From NCBI GenBank assembly GCA_002009475.1, contig AYTS01000107.1, positions 1 to 64,000 on the forward strand: DNA of 64,000 bases, read 5' to 3'. The position numbers and the translations under genes were made by a program. This DNA is from Candidatus Brocadia carolinensis (GTDB taxonomy: Bacteria; Planctomycetota; Brocadiia; Brocadiales; Brocadiaceae). Positions 1 to 9,176 of the stretch are shown in pieces; position 1 is the stretch's first letter, and every line of letters begins with the position of its first letter. The notes under the pieces are model-generated. The model did not search any database. It saw only the letters and a program-made list of their open reading frames with translations, and was not told the origin of the DNA.

Positions 1-214
1 AAAAAAGATGCTGAAATTGGGAATAAGGCTCGCCACGGTATAAGGTAATACAAGGAAAACAAGCCCTCCTTAAGCAGTTTCAGGTACCCTTTCATACGAA
101 AATACAAAATTATGATTTGGATGGAAAAATCTTAAACGTTTCCTGACTTGCTTATCGATCGTATTTTAATTTACACACCCTTTCCTTTGTCTTTTATTCT
201 TATTTACTGCAACA

Positions 215-3200
215 TTCTCGGACAGCCTGTAGAGGCACGTTTGGCCAACAGACTGCGCGCCTGGCAGACGATCCAGCAGGCGAAAGAGCGTGCGGTGGCA
301 GAGGCACAAAGAATTGCACTGCCACTGCTGCGGGGCGGACTACTAGGAATCGCGGATCTTCCAGCCGCTTCGCAACTTATGGACGACCTAACAGAACGTT
401 GGCTGGTCGATTTTGCCGCAACAAGTGCAACGTTTGTCACCCAGATCGACCAGGCCACGCTGAGCCTCCAAACACTCATCAACGGTATTCGCAACAATTG
501 GTACGAAGCGAGCCACGTTGCCAGCAAATGGACGATCAAACCTGAGTACCTCGCAAAGTTCGACGCCGAGTGGCAGTGGCTAGGGACCTACGGCAGTTGG
601 CGGGCCACTGTGTTGAGTTACCTGTATCCCGAGAATCTCTTGTTTCCTGAGCTCCGGAAGGATTCAACTTTAAAGTTCGTGACTTTTTTGGGAGAATTAC
701 GAAAACTTCAGCCGCTGACATCAATCAGCCTGGATACACCGCCAGACGCATTTAGGAATGCCAAGAGTGCTTTGGCGGGTGAAGAGGCTCAATATTTTGC
801 ACCGATGGTGATCGGGCTTGCTTTGCAGAGGGCGGGTCTCTATCCCGCTGCGCTTGATGAGTACCGCGAGGTATACGATACCAGTAAATCAGGAGCGGCG
901 CGAAAAATCGCACCGTGCTGAAGACGCCAAACGAGAATGACAGCCAACAGCCAGCACCATTCTTTGGCGATTGTTGGACACTAAAGCTGACCGACCCACA
1001 CGCCGTTGCTTTGCTAGAGGACGACAACGGGAAACGGATATGGGGAAACCCGTACACGCGCTATACCCTGATCCAAATCGTCCACTGCTTGCTGGCTCAA
1101 GCGGATGGTGAGTTCGCGGCAGGCACGAAAGACGCGCGAAACAAGGCGCTGTCTCTTTATCTTGAGGCCAAAGAGGTGCTGGCCTTTGATGAGTTGCGCG
1201 AATTGCAACCCGAGAAGCCTGAGCAGGCTTATTTGCCCAACCCTGTTCTGGCGGCGAAAAGGGCGCACGTAGACGTGGCTTTGCGTAAACTTCGTCGTGG
1301 ATTGAGCCTTTTGGGCACGCCGTTGCCACCCGATTTGACACGTGGTCCCAATGCAGGCGCTGTTTCCAATTTGGTACGTCCAACTCCTTACCGTTTCAAA
1401 GTGTTGATAGAGCGCGCCAAGCAATTGGCGGTCCAGGCACAGAACTTCGAGTCACAGTACCTGTCTGCTATAGAAAGGGGAGAGCGAGAAGCTGAGAAAC
1501 TGATGAGAGAGAACTTCATCTCAGAAGTTGCGGGGCAGACAGTGACACTGAGGCAACTGGGCGAACGCGAGGCGAAGACAGGCAAAACGTTGGCTGAGTT
1601 ACAAAGGACGCGCTCACAAACACAGGCCGATCGATACCAACAATGGCTGTCCGCTGGACCCAACGAAAACGAACGATTGCAAATGGAAGCCATTCAGCAG
1701 GCGAGCACCAGCCGCCAAATCATTAATATTGCCGATGCAGTGATCAGCTCAGCGCAGGCCACGCAAACTGCCGCAGGCGTGTTAGCACTCGTTGAATCGA
1801 TGGGTGCCAAACAAGCAATTGCCGGCACTATCGGAATTGCGGTAGGCGCTAAAGCAGTCGCACAGGGATTCCTGATTGATCAAGAGACCAGAAGCCAACT
1901 CAGCGGCCTTCGCGCCTCTCAGGAACGCCGGGCACAAGAGTGGCAGCTACAGCGAGACCTCTCGCGACAAGATGTGTTGATTGGCAATCAGCAGGTCACC
2001 GCAGCCGATGACCGTGTAGCGATTGCTGCTCAGGAGTCGGCGATCGCGCGAATGCAATTTGATCAGGCTCGCCAGATGCTCACGTTTCTGACCAATAAGT
2101 TCACCAGTGTCGAGTTTTATCAGTGGCTGACCGGGGTGCTGAGCGAGGTTTACGCTTTTTTCCTGCGAACCGCTGCGAGTAACGCTCAACAGGCGGAATT
2201 GCAGCTGGCGTTCGAACGCCAGGAAGCTCCTGCGCGCCTGATCAAACCTGACTATTGGCTCGCAGCCTCCCAACCATCGGCTGGGAAAAATGCAGACGCT
2301 GCACCGGATAGACGCGGTATCAGCGGTTCAGCGAGGCTGGTGCAAGACCTCTATACACTTGACCAGCAAGCATTCAGTTCAGAACGCAGGATGCTCAATT
2401 TGACGCGAAGCTTCCCACTCTCTCGTTTAATGCCACTCGAGTTTGAGGAGTTTCGCCGTACCGGGCTATTGGCCTTTTCGACGTCGATGCAGTGGTTTGA
2501 CGAGGGACTCCCGGGCCACTACATGCGCTTGATCAAGCGAGCGCGAATCTCTGTAGCAGCTTTAATTCCGCCAAGCCAGGGCATACGTGCCACGCTTACC
2601 AACGGCGGGATCTCCCGTGTTGTCACGGCAGACCCAGGCTATCCAACGGTTGTAGTGCGTCAGGACCCTCAGAGCGTTTCACTAACTTCACCTGTCTCCG
2701 CCACGGGCGTATTTGAGCTCGATGTGCAGTCTGAATTGTTGTTCCCGTTTGAGGGCACGGGGGTGGATACGACATGGTTCTTCGAACTGCCACCAGCCGG
2801 GAATCCGTTTGACTTCGACACCATCGCTGAAGTGGTGCTGACCGTTGAGTACACTGCTTTGATGAGCTACGAGCTGCGTGATCGAGTGGTCAAAAAGCTG
2901 CCGAGACGATGGAGCGGAGATATATCGTTCAGCGTACGCAGGGATATTCCCGACGTTTGGTACGAACTGTCCAATCCAACATCAGAAGGCGTCCTTGAAA
3001 TTGAACTGGAGCTGGATACTCGATTTTTCCCATCTGGCATCTCAAATCGCGCTATTGATGAAGTCGCTTTGTCTATGCGTTTGTGTGATAGTGGATATCC
3101 AGTGGCTTATGTTTTGCCAACGTTCATTCCACAGAACAGCACCACGCCCGTTGTAGGCACACAGTCTGCTTTGGTCAAAGGGCTTGTCAGTTCAACTCAA

Positions 3201-3383
3201 TCGGGCGCAAGTAGTTGGAGCGCCCTGAGAGGTTCAGCCGGAACAGCGGCCCGTTGGAAATTCCAACTGTCTGATGTTCCCTCCTCCGATTTTTCTTTGC
3301 GCGAGGCGTTCCAGGAGTCGAACGTTGACGACATTACGGTCGTCTTCACCGTTTCAGGGATGCGTCCAGCCTGGTCGGCGTAG
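215..3383 (+). pseudogene. Tc toxin subunit A (TcA) relic, 5'-truncated and frameshifted
   Basis: Two abutting frames (about 215-921 and 915-3383) together match the C-terminal half of insecticidal Tc-toxin A subunits, which form the injection pore and bind the TcB/TcC cocoon. The first frame has the linker typical of the ABC-toxin N-terminal region, with motifs like YGSWRATVLSYLYPENLLFPELR. The second has the PYTRYTLIQIVHCLL motif, a long helical stretch (roughly residues 180-420) expected for the pore shaft, and the beta-rich TcB-binding end with LPGHYMRLIKRARISVAALI and FPFEGTGVDTTWFFELP. Family members exceed 2000 aa, so the N-terminal receptor-binding half is missing. The join to AT-rich DNA lies near 210-235. 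The frame changes between 888 and 921, where homologues read RKI-x-gL without a break. The G+C is visibly higher than on either side. No TcB or TcC gene is present. Probably a non-functional transferred fragment. Confidence 0.82.
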
Positions 3384-3728
3384 GTCAGGGGTGTGGCTCC
3401 CAAAACGTAACCGTTTCCTGAAGGGGTATAGACCTTCTGCGAAGATTTGACGTGCATGCTGGGAGGTCGCCGACCGATGAGGCGGAGGTCGCAGGTAGTA
3501 ATGCCCCCGATCACAGTGGCCGAGCTGATGTGGTGGCCGGCCAGGAGGGTTTACAGATTACGCTGGTATTTTTGGAAGTTCGCACCTTCCTGAAGCAATT
3601 CAGCCTCGTAACTGCATATACAGGTGGCAACGACGTTAGGAAAGCGGAAGCCAATACAAAGGGATCGATAGCGCATTGTTGCAGAGCATAAGAAAAATAT
3701 TATTATAACAAAAACCAAGGAGGTATTT
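3384..3728. other. Intergenic, end of high-G+C island
   Basis: High-G+C sequence continues past the toxin stop to about 3560 and then turns AT-rich. Short frames exist on both strands but neither resembles a known protein. The right edge of the imported segment is probably near 3560. Confidence 0.4.
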
Positions 3729-3908
3729 ATGGCAACCAAAAAAACATTTCCAAAATGGACTTTGGCCAAAAAAAAAGAGCACACGGAAAAAATTCTAAAA
3801 CTGGTAGTAAAGCTTAAGCGTGAGAATAAACTCGATAATTTCACAGCGATCACACCGGAGCAGATAGAAGAAAAATTCAAACGTATCAATTCTCCAATGA
3901 GCCTTTGA
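3729..3908 (+). CDS. Small basic hypothetical protein, 59 aa
   Basis: ATG at 3729 follows a near-perfect Shine-Dalgarno (AAGGAGG, 3717-3723, 5-base spacer) and opens a 59-codon frame that begins MATKKTFPKWTLAKKKEH. The product is rich in Lys and mostly predicted helical, with no cysteine, signal peptide or membrane segment. I do not recognise a family. The strong ribosome-binding site and coherent composition argue that it is translated. It stands alone between the toxin relic and the HicAB module. Confidence 0.55.
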   Translation: MATKKTFPKWTLAKKKEHTEKILKLVVKLKRENKLDNFTAITPEQIEEKFKRINSPMSL

Positions 3909-4069
3909 AGAAAATAATGGTGTATGCTCTATTAAATAATCTTTAAGACAATCCCCTTTCGATACGTGGGTAGGCAGGTTAAAAAAAATATAGAGGGCAA
4001 AGAACCGATGAATTTAGATTTCAACCAATCTTCTATTTCTTCTTCCCAGATAAAATGGTGAGATATTTA

Positions 4070-4098
4070 TTGACGTGAATATATGAAGCTGCTATTAT
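4070..4098 (+). promoter_or_regulatory. Sigma-70-like promoter upstream of hicAB
   Basis: TTGACG (4070-4075) and TATTAT (4093-4098) are separated by 17 bases. Transcription would start near 4105, about 95 bases before the hicA ATG. No other gene lies between. Confidence 0.5.
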
Positions 4099-4199
4099 GC
4101 CTACGCTGAATGGTTTGATGTAAGACTTCTGGGAATATCACCTGTCCGTATGCAGACACACAGACAGACGTAAAAAATTCTGGACATCTTAGATATTTA

Positions 4200-4450
4200 A
4201 TGGGCAAAAGGGGAAAACTATTAAAACAAATTTTATCAGGCCAATCAGATTACAACACTTCATAAATCTTTTACTTTCACTCGGATTTAAAATGAGACAG
4301 CAGGGAAGTCATAAAATATTTACGAAAGATGGAATAACGGAAAGGATTAACTTGCAATCGGAAGGTTCAAAGGCAAAAGGATATCAGGTGAGGCAAATAA
4401 GAAAAATATTAACAACGTATAAATTTAATATAGGGAGAAGCGATGAGTGA
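4200..4450 (+). pseudogene. hicA: HicA-type mRNA interferase, frameshifted
   Basis: HicA toxins are small double-stranded-RNA-binding-fold RNases that cleave mRNA. The frame from ATG 4200 reads MGKRGKLLKQILSGQSDYN and stops at 4263. The next frame continues from about 4259 with FINLLLSLGFKMRQQGSHKIF and ends at 4450. The joined product of about 83 aa matches the HicA subgroup, including the GSHKIF motif that carries the catalytic histidine. One missing base near 4255-4260 explains the break, and this is not a long homopolymer. The gene overlaps the hicB start by 8 bases, the normal toxin-antitoxin arrangement. Either the toxin is inactive or the base was lost in assembly. Confidence 0.72.
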
Positions 4451-4658
4451 ATCAAAATATGAAATGATTATTTATTGGGATAAAACAGACAATGTTTATG
4501 TTGTTGACGTGCCAGAGTTACCAGGGTGTATAGCGCATGGTAAGTCAAAACAAGAAGCGCTTGAAAATGCAGAAAAGGCAGTAGCGGTTTGGTTAAATAC
4601 GGCAAAAGAAGATGGTATTCAAATACCAGAGCCCAAGGGCCGCTTAATGTATGCATAA
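4443..4658 (+). CDS. hicB: HicB-type antitoxin, 71 aa
   Basis: Short HicB: an N-terminal partial RNase H-like fold with YEMIIYWDKTDNVYVVDVPE followed by LPGCIAHGKSKQEALENA, the family hallmark. It lacks the C-terminal DNA-binding domain of longer HicBs, so any autoregulation would need another route. It overlaps the end of hicA by 8 bases, which implies translational coupling. SD-like GGGAGAAG precedes the start. With hicA frameshifted it may act as a solitary antitoxin. Confidence 0.85.
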   Translation: MSESKYEMIIYWDKTDNVYVVDVPELPGCIAHGKSKQEALENAEKAVAVWLNTAKEDGIQIPEPKGRLMYA

Positions 4659-4787
4659 CACATTGACCTAACCCGCCATTTAAATTTGGCCTTCGGCAAT
4701 TTTCTCATGTAGAGAGAAGAGCCTCTTCGCTCTAGGCTGGTTCAATCTTGCAGATTAAACATATATTTGAGAGACGGAATTATGCCA

Positions 4788-4822
4788 AATGTTTCGGTTC
4801 AATCGAGGACGATTGAACCAGC
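4788..4822. repeat. 35-bp hairpin repeat, copy 1
   Basis: This is identical over 35 bases to 7011-7045. It contains a 10-bp perfect inverted repeat (GGTTCAATCG 4796-4805; CGATTGAACC 4810-4819) with a 4-base loop. A degenerate inverted partner (CCTCTTCGCT...CTGGTTCAATC) lies at about 4719-4750, so the unit may be part of a larger palindromic element. Confidence 0.8.
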
Positions 4823-4951
4823 GAAGAGGGGATTTTATAACTTGATTTGTCAATAAAAAGAGTCGCTGTACCTATTTATTCCTCAAATCCCACGGATAAA
4901 CACAAAACTCATTCTTTGGCCTGTCGTTCAAACTCACGACCTTGTAATTAT

Positions 4952-5332
4952 TTATTTGTAGTGGCTGTTAAAATAATCGATTGCCGAGGGGTTGAACTGC
5001 TCAAAGTTGAGCTTTATCTCTATCGGCAGGATGGCGTTTCTGATCTTCAGGATAAAGTCTATCTCCTTCTTATCTTTTGTCCTCCAGTAAAAGACGGCTT
5101 CATGGGAGTATCTTTTCACCAACTCTGCAAAGACCCCAGTCTCAAACACGTTACCCATGACCTCTTTTTGCAGCCCCTTTAGCCAGAGCACCTGCATAAG
5201 ACCCGCGTCATAAAAGTATATCTTCGGAGGCTTGAAAAGCTCGGAGCGAATATTGCGGCTTAAGGGTCTCACAAGCTTAATGATATAGGTATTTTCCATA
5301 ATGTAATTTATATCGAACTTAAAGTAAAGCAA
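4952..5332 (-). pseudogene. DUF4143 ATPase, C-terminal fragment
   Basis: The readable part (TYIIKLVRPLSRNIRSELFKPPKIYFYDAGL, with YWRTKDKKEIDFI) matches the PD-(D/E)xK-like C-terminal DUF4143 domain of a family of AAA+ ATPases of unknown role. These are usually about 380-400 aa. The Walker A and B half is absent because the ABC-F gene lies immediately upstream, and the extreme C-terminus is cut at FNSHYK. The first dozen residues are not family-like. A non-functional remnant is the simplest reading. Confidence 0.7.
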
Positions 5333-5351
5333 AGATTACTTTAAGTATAAC

Positions 5352-6851
5352 TCAACATTTGCCGTCATCCCAGCCAATATTTTCAAGGAAATCGTCATAT
5401 GTCCCCAAAAAAAGCTGCGCATTCTCTTTGTTGAAAACGATCAACTTGGTAACGATGTCACGCAGGATCATTTCGCTATGCGTAACAAGGATAACCGATC
5501 CTTCGTATTCGTCGAGCTGTTCGGTGAGCTCTTCTATCGATTCCATATCGAGGTGGTTGGTCGGTTCGTCGAGGAGCAGGAGGTTCGTTGGGTTGGCCAA
5601 TATCTTGCCCAGCAACACGCGGCTCCGTTCGCCGCCGGAAAGTACCCTGATCTTCTTTTCCGCCGCGTCGCCAGGAAACATCATCGCACCGGCGAGGCTG
5701 CGAAGTCGCTGGTTGTTGAGCGACGGATTTGACCTGTTCAATTCGTCCAGGACGTTGCATTCAAGGTTAAGCCGTTGGATGTTCGTCTGTCCGAAGTGGC
5801 CTATTTTCGTAGCGGGGTGCGTGCTTATCCCGCCGGAAAGCGGTTTTATCTCGCCGGCAAGAAGGTTCAGCAACGTCGATTTCCCCTTGCCGTTTTTCCC
5901 AATGATGGCGATGCGGTCATGAGCTTCCACCGTGAATGTCAGATCCTTAAATAGCGCGTTATCCGGATTACCGTTGTAGGAGAACGATAGGTTGCACGCT
6001 TCCATAACGACTTTGCCGGGACACTTTACGTGATTGAAACGGAACGCCAGCATTGCATCATGGTCAAGCTTTTCGATACGCTCCATCTTGTCCAGCAACT
6101 TCAGGCGCGACTGGGCGCGACCGGCCGTGCTGGCGCGCGCCAGATTGCGCGCCACAAACTCTTCGATCTCCTTTATCCGTTTCTCCTGGTGGACACGGGT
6201 CTTTTCGTGAATTTCAGCCTCGTGATCGAGGGTTTCGAAAAAGGTAATGGTATCTCCCTTCAGCTTGCGGATCTGACGGCGGACTACCCCCATCGTGTGG
6301 GTGGTCACTTCATCCATAAAGCCACGGTCATGCGTGATGATGATGACCTCCCCCTGAAATGCCCGGAGCCAATCTTTGAGCCAGCGAAGGCTGACGATGT
6401 CGAGGTAATTGGTCGGTTCATCCAGTAAAAGCATGTGGGGATTTTGCACCAGCAGCTTCGCCAGGTTCATCCGTATCTGGTAACCTCCGGAAAAACCCTC
6501 TGGCGGTTTTTCCATGTCCGGCTCGGTGAAACCCAGGCCGAACAGTATTTTTTCCACTTTCCAGTGGTCGTATATTTCGTCTTCCGAAAGGGCGGTAGCC
6601 ACCTCATCCAGGACGGTTTTCCGGGTGAATTTGAGGTGCTGCTCAAGCGTTCCGATTTTATACCCTTTTGGTATGCTGATGATGCCGCTGTCGGGTTGCT
6701 CTTCCTTCAGAATGAGGCGGAAGAGAGTTGATTTGCCACTGCCGTTACGCCCAACAAAGCCGACTTTTTCACGCGGGCCGATGCTCAGGGTAACGTTGTT
6801 GTACAGCGCCTGTTTGCCGTAGGATTTGGTCAGGTTGCTTATTTGTATCAT
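5352..6851 (-). CDS. ABC-F family ATPase (ribosome-associated type)
   Basis: Two nucleotide-binding domains on one 499-aa chain and no membrane segment define ABC-F proteins, which act on ribosomes (translation factors or antibiotic-resistance proteins). Domain 1 has Walker A GRNGSGKST (about residue 34), signature FSGGYQ and Walker B MLLLDEPTN. The charged inter-domain linker (about 200-255) follows. Domain 2 has GKNGKGKST, LSGGERSR and LLLLDEPTN. ATG start at 6851. The protein ends soon after domain 2, without the C-terminal coiled coil of Uup. It could be an EttA/YheS-like housekeeping factor, and the substrate cannot be told from sequence alone. Confidence 0.9.
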   Translation of the reverse strand: MIQISNLTKSYGKQALYNNVTLSIGPREKVGFVGRNGSGKSTLFRLILKEEQPDSGIISIPKGYKIGTLEQHLKFTRKTVLDEVATALSEDEIYDHWKVEKILFGLGFTEPDMEKPPEGFSGGYQIRMNLAKLLVQNPHMLLLDEPTNYLDIVSLRWLKDWLRAFQGEVIIITHDRGFMDEVTTHTMGVVRRQIRKLKGDTITFFETLDHEAEIHEKTRVHQEKRIKEIEEFVARNLARASTAGRAQSRLKLLDKMERIEKLDHDAMLAFRFNHVKCPGKVVMEACNLSFSYNGNPDNALFKDLTFTVEAHDRIAIIGKNGKGKSTLLNLLAGEIKPLSGGISTHPATKIGHFGQTNIQRLNLECNVLDELNRSNPSLNNQRLRSLAGAMMFPGDAAEKKIRVLSGGERSRVLLGKILANPTNLLLLDEPTNHLDMESIEELTEQLDEYEGSVILVTHSEMILRDIVTKLIVFNKENAQLFLGTYDDFLENIGWDDGKC

Positions 6852-7010
6852 GTCATTGTTCGCCTAGGATTAAATACCGCTTTAATTAAATCAATCATTT
6901 TACCGTCTGATAGGTTGGGATGAAAGACAATTAAGGGGATGTATGAAATTTCATTTTATTCATGTGGTTTTGCGGTAGGATGGATTAAGCGAGAGCGAAT
7001 CCACCATTCT

Positions 7011-7045
7011 AATGTTTCGGTTCAATCGAGGACGATTGAACCAGC
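7011..7045. repeat. 35-bp hairpin repeat, copy 2
   Basis: Exact copy of 4788-4822 in the same orientation. Its last base is the third base of the stop codon of the DTW gene, so the hairpin sits directly at the 3' end of that minus-strand transcript. No U-tract follows the stem. Confidence 0.8.
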
Positions 7046-7680
7046 TAAGGATTTGCTCCTATTTGATAGGACGGGGTAGTCGTTATTTTCAACCCTCTTT
7101 CCCTTGCCAGAGATTTCACCCACAAGGTAAACTTTTCATGTATTTGAAAAGAAACCGAAGGAAAACCTTTCGTGCGGAGTTCCGTCATAAATAACGTAAC
7201 TGCCTGAAAGGTACACAAATAGTGTCCTCCGGCTTGCTTCCTGAGGTGATATTCAGATGGCGGCGCTGTTTTTAACCCGACTTTTTTTAAATGCATAAGC
7301 ACGGGTTTGCGAAGCCATCTCCGCGCATTCCGCCAACTGGTGTCCAGGACAAAAATATTCAATGGCTTCCCCGTTTCTTCTATAATTTTTTGCCCATCAC
7401 AAACAGGCGGTGTCGGGAAAAGGATTACCGGCGTATAATCGGTTCTCGCTATTTCCGACTCAACCTCTTTTTCCCACCCCTTTTTTCCTACATAAACAGG
7501 AGAGATATTTCCCAGCATACACCGAAGCAGCCTTCCCGTGTTGGAGATAATTCGCTCCTCTCTTTTACTTGTTAAGAGGGTTATTTTATGTTCCGTCCAA
7601 AAGGCGGAAATATCCCGGCAAATACAGTCCTGAATGATTAACCGGCATTGAATACATCTTTCCTTACTTGATTTGTCCAT
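7045..7680 (-). CDS. DTW-domain tRNA-uridine aminocarboxypropyltransferase
   Basis: DTW proteins (TapT/YfiP family) transfer the 3-amino-3-carboxypropyl group of SAM to uridine in tRNA. Visible features: an N-terminal Cys cluster CIQCRLIIQDCIC (about residues 10-22), the motif ILFPTPPVC, and the diagnostic DTSWRNARRWLRK in the middle. Length of 211 aa is normal. ATG start at 7680. The gene lies alone between the ABC-F gene and a PLP enzyme, all on the minus strand. Confidence 0.85.
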   Translation of the reverse strand: MDKSSKERCIQCRLIIQDCICRDISAFWTEHKITLLTSKREERIISNTGRLLRCMLGNISPVYVGKKGWEKEVESEIARTDYTPVILFPTPPVCDGQKIIEETGKPLNIFVLDTSWRNARRWLRKPVLMHLKKVGLKTAPPSEYHLRKQAGGHYLCTFQAVTLFMTELRTKGFPSVSFQIHEKFTLWVKSLARERGLKITTTPSYQIGANP

Positions 7681-7831
7681 GTTTTTTCGATTTTAATTTA
7701 CGGAAATTTCCTAGTCATGAAAAACAAACTACCCTGTCGTTCCTTCGGGACTTGTATTGTTTTATTCAATTCCAGTGGGCTTCACCCCCCCGCAACATCC
7801 TGACGGCATTTCAGGCCTAACATGGAATTTC

Positions 7832-8848
7832 TTATACGCTGAATACAGGCTGATCCATAAACCCCGTTAAGGCCAATCCGCCTCCTGAATGAATCAGGAG
7901 TATATTCCCTTCAAGTTTTTTGTCGAGAATCGTTAGCCGTGCCGTAAGAAACATCTTGGCTGAATACACGGGATCGGTGATGATGCCATCCTCTCTTGCA
8001 ATACGCTGTATTTCCTTGAAAACAGTCTTGTTGGTGCTGCCAAATGACTTCGCGGTCGCAGGATAATACATACAGTAGTCAGGTACTTGTTCAAGAGAAA
8101 CATCGAAAAACTCCCTGGTGTATTGCATAACTTTGGACAATCCCGTCTGGAATTCATCAAACGATCCTGCCAGGACCACGACATGAAATATCGTCTTCCT
8201 CTCAAGGGCAACAGCCCCGGCCAGGAGAGACTGCGCAACCATCCCCGTACCGGCATCGATAAAAATATGGTCGAATCGAATTCCTGACTCCCTTTCATTG
8301 CGAAGAATATCAACGAGCAGGCTTAAAGAGCCCGGCAGCGCCAGCCGATGATGTGCCCCCTCAGGAAGAACGAAAATCTTTCTTCCCTCAGTCCTTCTTT
8401 TCTCTGCATAGTTGTTTGCCAGGACTTCGCAATCAGCCCACTGGGAGCGTGAGACCCAGTGGATCTCTCTGTCGTCAACAAACAACGAGAGCACTTTTGC
8501 GTTCCCCTGTTTTCGAGGTGGTGGACCAAGGAGAAAGGGGATCATCCTGATATTATTTTCCGTCAGGGTCTGGGCAGCAGAAAGTACGTTGTTTGAATGT
8601 GCCCCACCAATCACCACCACTTCCTCAATCCCTTGTTGTTTTAAAGAAGGGATTATGGATGCATGTTTTCGCAACTTGGTTCCCGACACGCCAAAGCCCA
8701 GCTCATCGTCCCGCTTGACCCATATATCTGTGCGGCCAAACCATTGTAATCGATGTATCCGGCTCTGAAGCCGATAGGCCTCCGCCGTATCCAGCCGGCA
8801 TGCCTCTGCTATCTTTCTGTAAAGTTCGCTCTCTTGAATCATGATCAT
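7832..8848 (-). CDS. PLP-dependent ACC deaminase / D-cysteine desulfhydrase family
   Basis: A 338-aa fold-type II PLP enzyme. WVKRDDELGFGVSGTKLRKH contains the presumed PLP lysine (about K58), followed by VVVIGGAHSNNVLSAAQTL, which binds the substrate carboxylate, and IDAGTGMVAQSLLAG near the phosphate-binding loop. Family activities include 1-aminocyclopropane-1-carboxylate deamination and D-cysteine desulfhydration. Which one applies here cannot be decided. Starts at an ATG (8848 or two codons later). It is a single gene. Confidence 0.8.
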   Translation of the reverse strand: MIMIQESELYRKIAEACRLDTAEAYRLQSRIHRLQWFGRTDIWVKRDDELGFGVSGTKLRKHASIIPSLKQQGIEEVVVIGGAHSNNVLSAAQTLTENNIRMIPFLLGPPPRKQGNAKVLSLFVDDREIHWVSRSQWADCEVLANNYAEKRRTEGRKIFVLPEGAHHRLALPGSLSLLVDILRNERESGIRFDHIFIDAGTGMVAQSLLAGAVALERKTIFHVVVLAGSFDEFQTGLSKVMQYTREFFDVSLEQVPDYCMYYPATAKSFGSTNKTVFKEIQRIAREDGIITDPVYSAKMFLTARLTILDKKLEGNILLIHSGGGLALTGFMDQPVFSV

Positions 8849-9176
8849 TCATCCATTGATAATAACAAGAACCAAACGAGGATTACTGGCGTAACTACTG
8901 GGAGCGCCCATCACCTATCTCCTTCTTGCAATCGATTGTCTCGAACATTACCAAGAAAAGGTCAGCATGAAAAGGGTTCGAGAGTTGCGTATCAAAACAC
9001 AAAACACGAAACGTACAACGCTGACTTTTTGTTATACGTGTTCGTAAAATTGTTTCATACGAAAAAGTTCCTTTTGACTCTATAACTTCTTCGATGATTT
9101 GTCGTGTTAAATTGTTAGATACGGCAGCATAGCTTTTGCTGTTTTCATCCGCATAGCGGGTGGTTTAGCTCAGGAA
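8849..9176. other. Intergenic, no feature recognised
   Basis: AT-rich spacer between two minus-strand genes. No convincing frame, terminator or repeat was found. Confidence 0.5.

Noticed and set aside
148..234. Native start of the toxin gene at TTG 148
   Set aside because: The first 25-30 codons are AT-rich and unlike any toxin. They are fortuitous read-in from flanking DNA.
3197..3514. Minus-strand frame overlapping the toxin end
   Set aside because: Antisense to a well-supported toxin frame for most of its length. The unique part matches no family I recognise.
6030..6428. 132-codon plus-strand frame
   Set aside because: Shadow of the ABC-F gene on the other strand.
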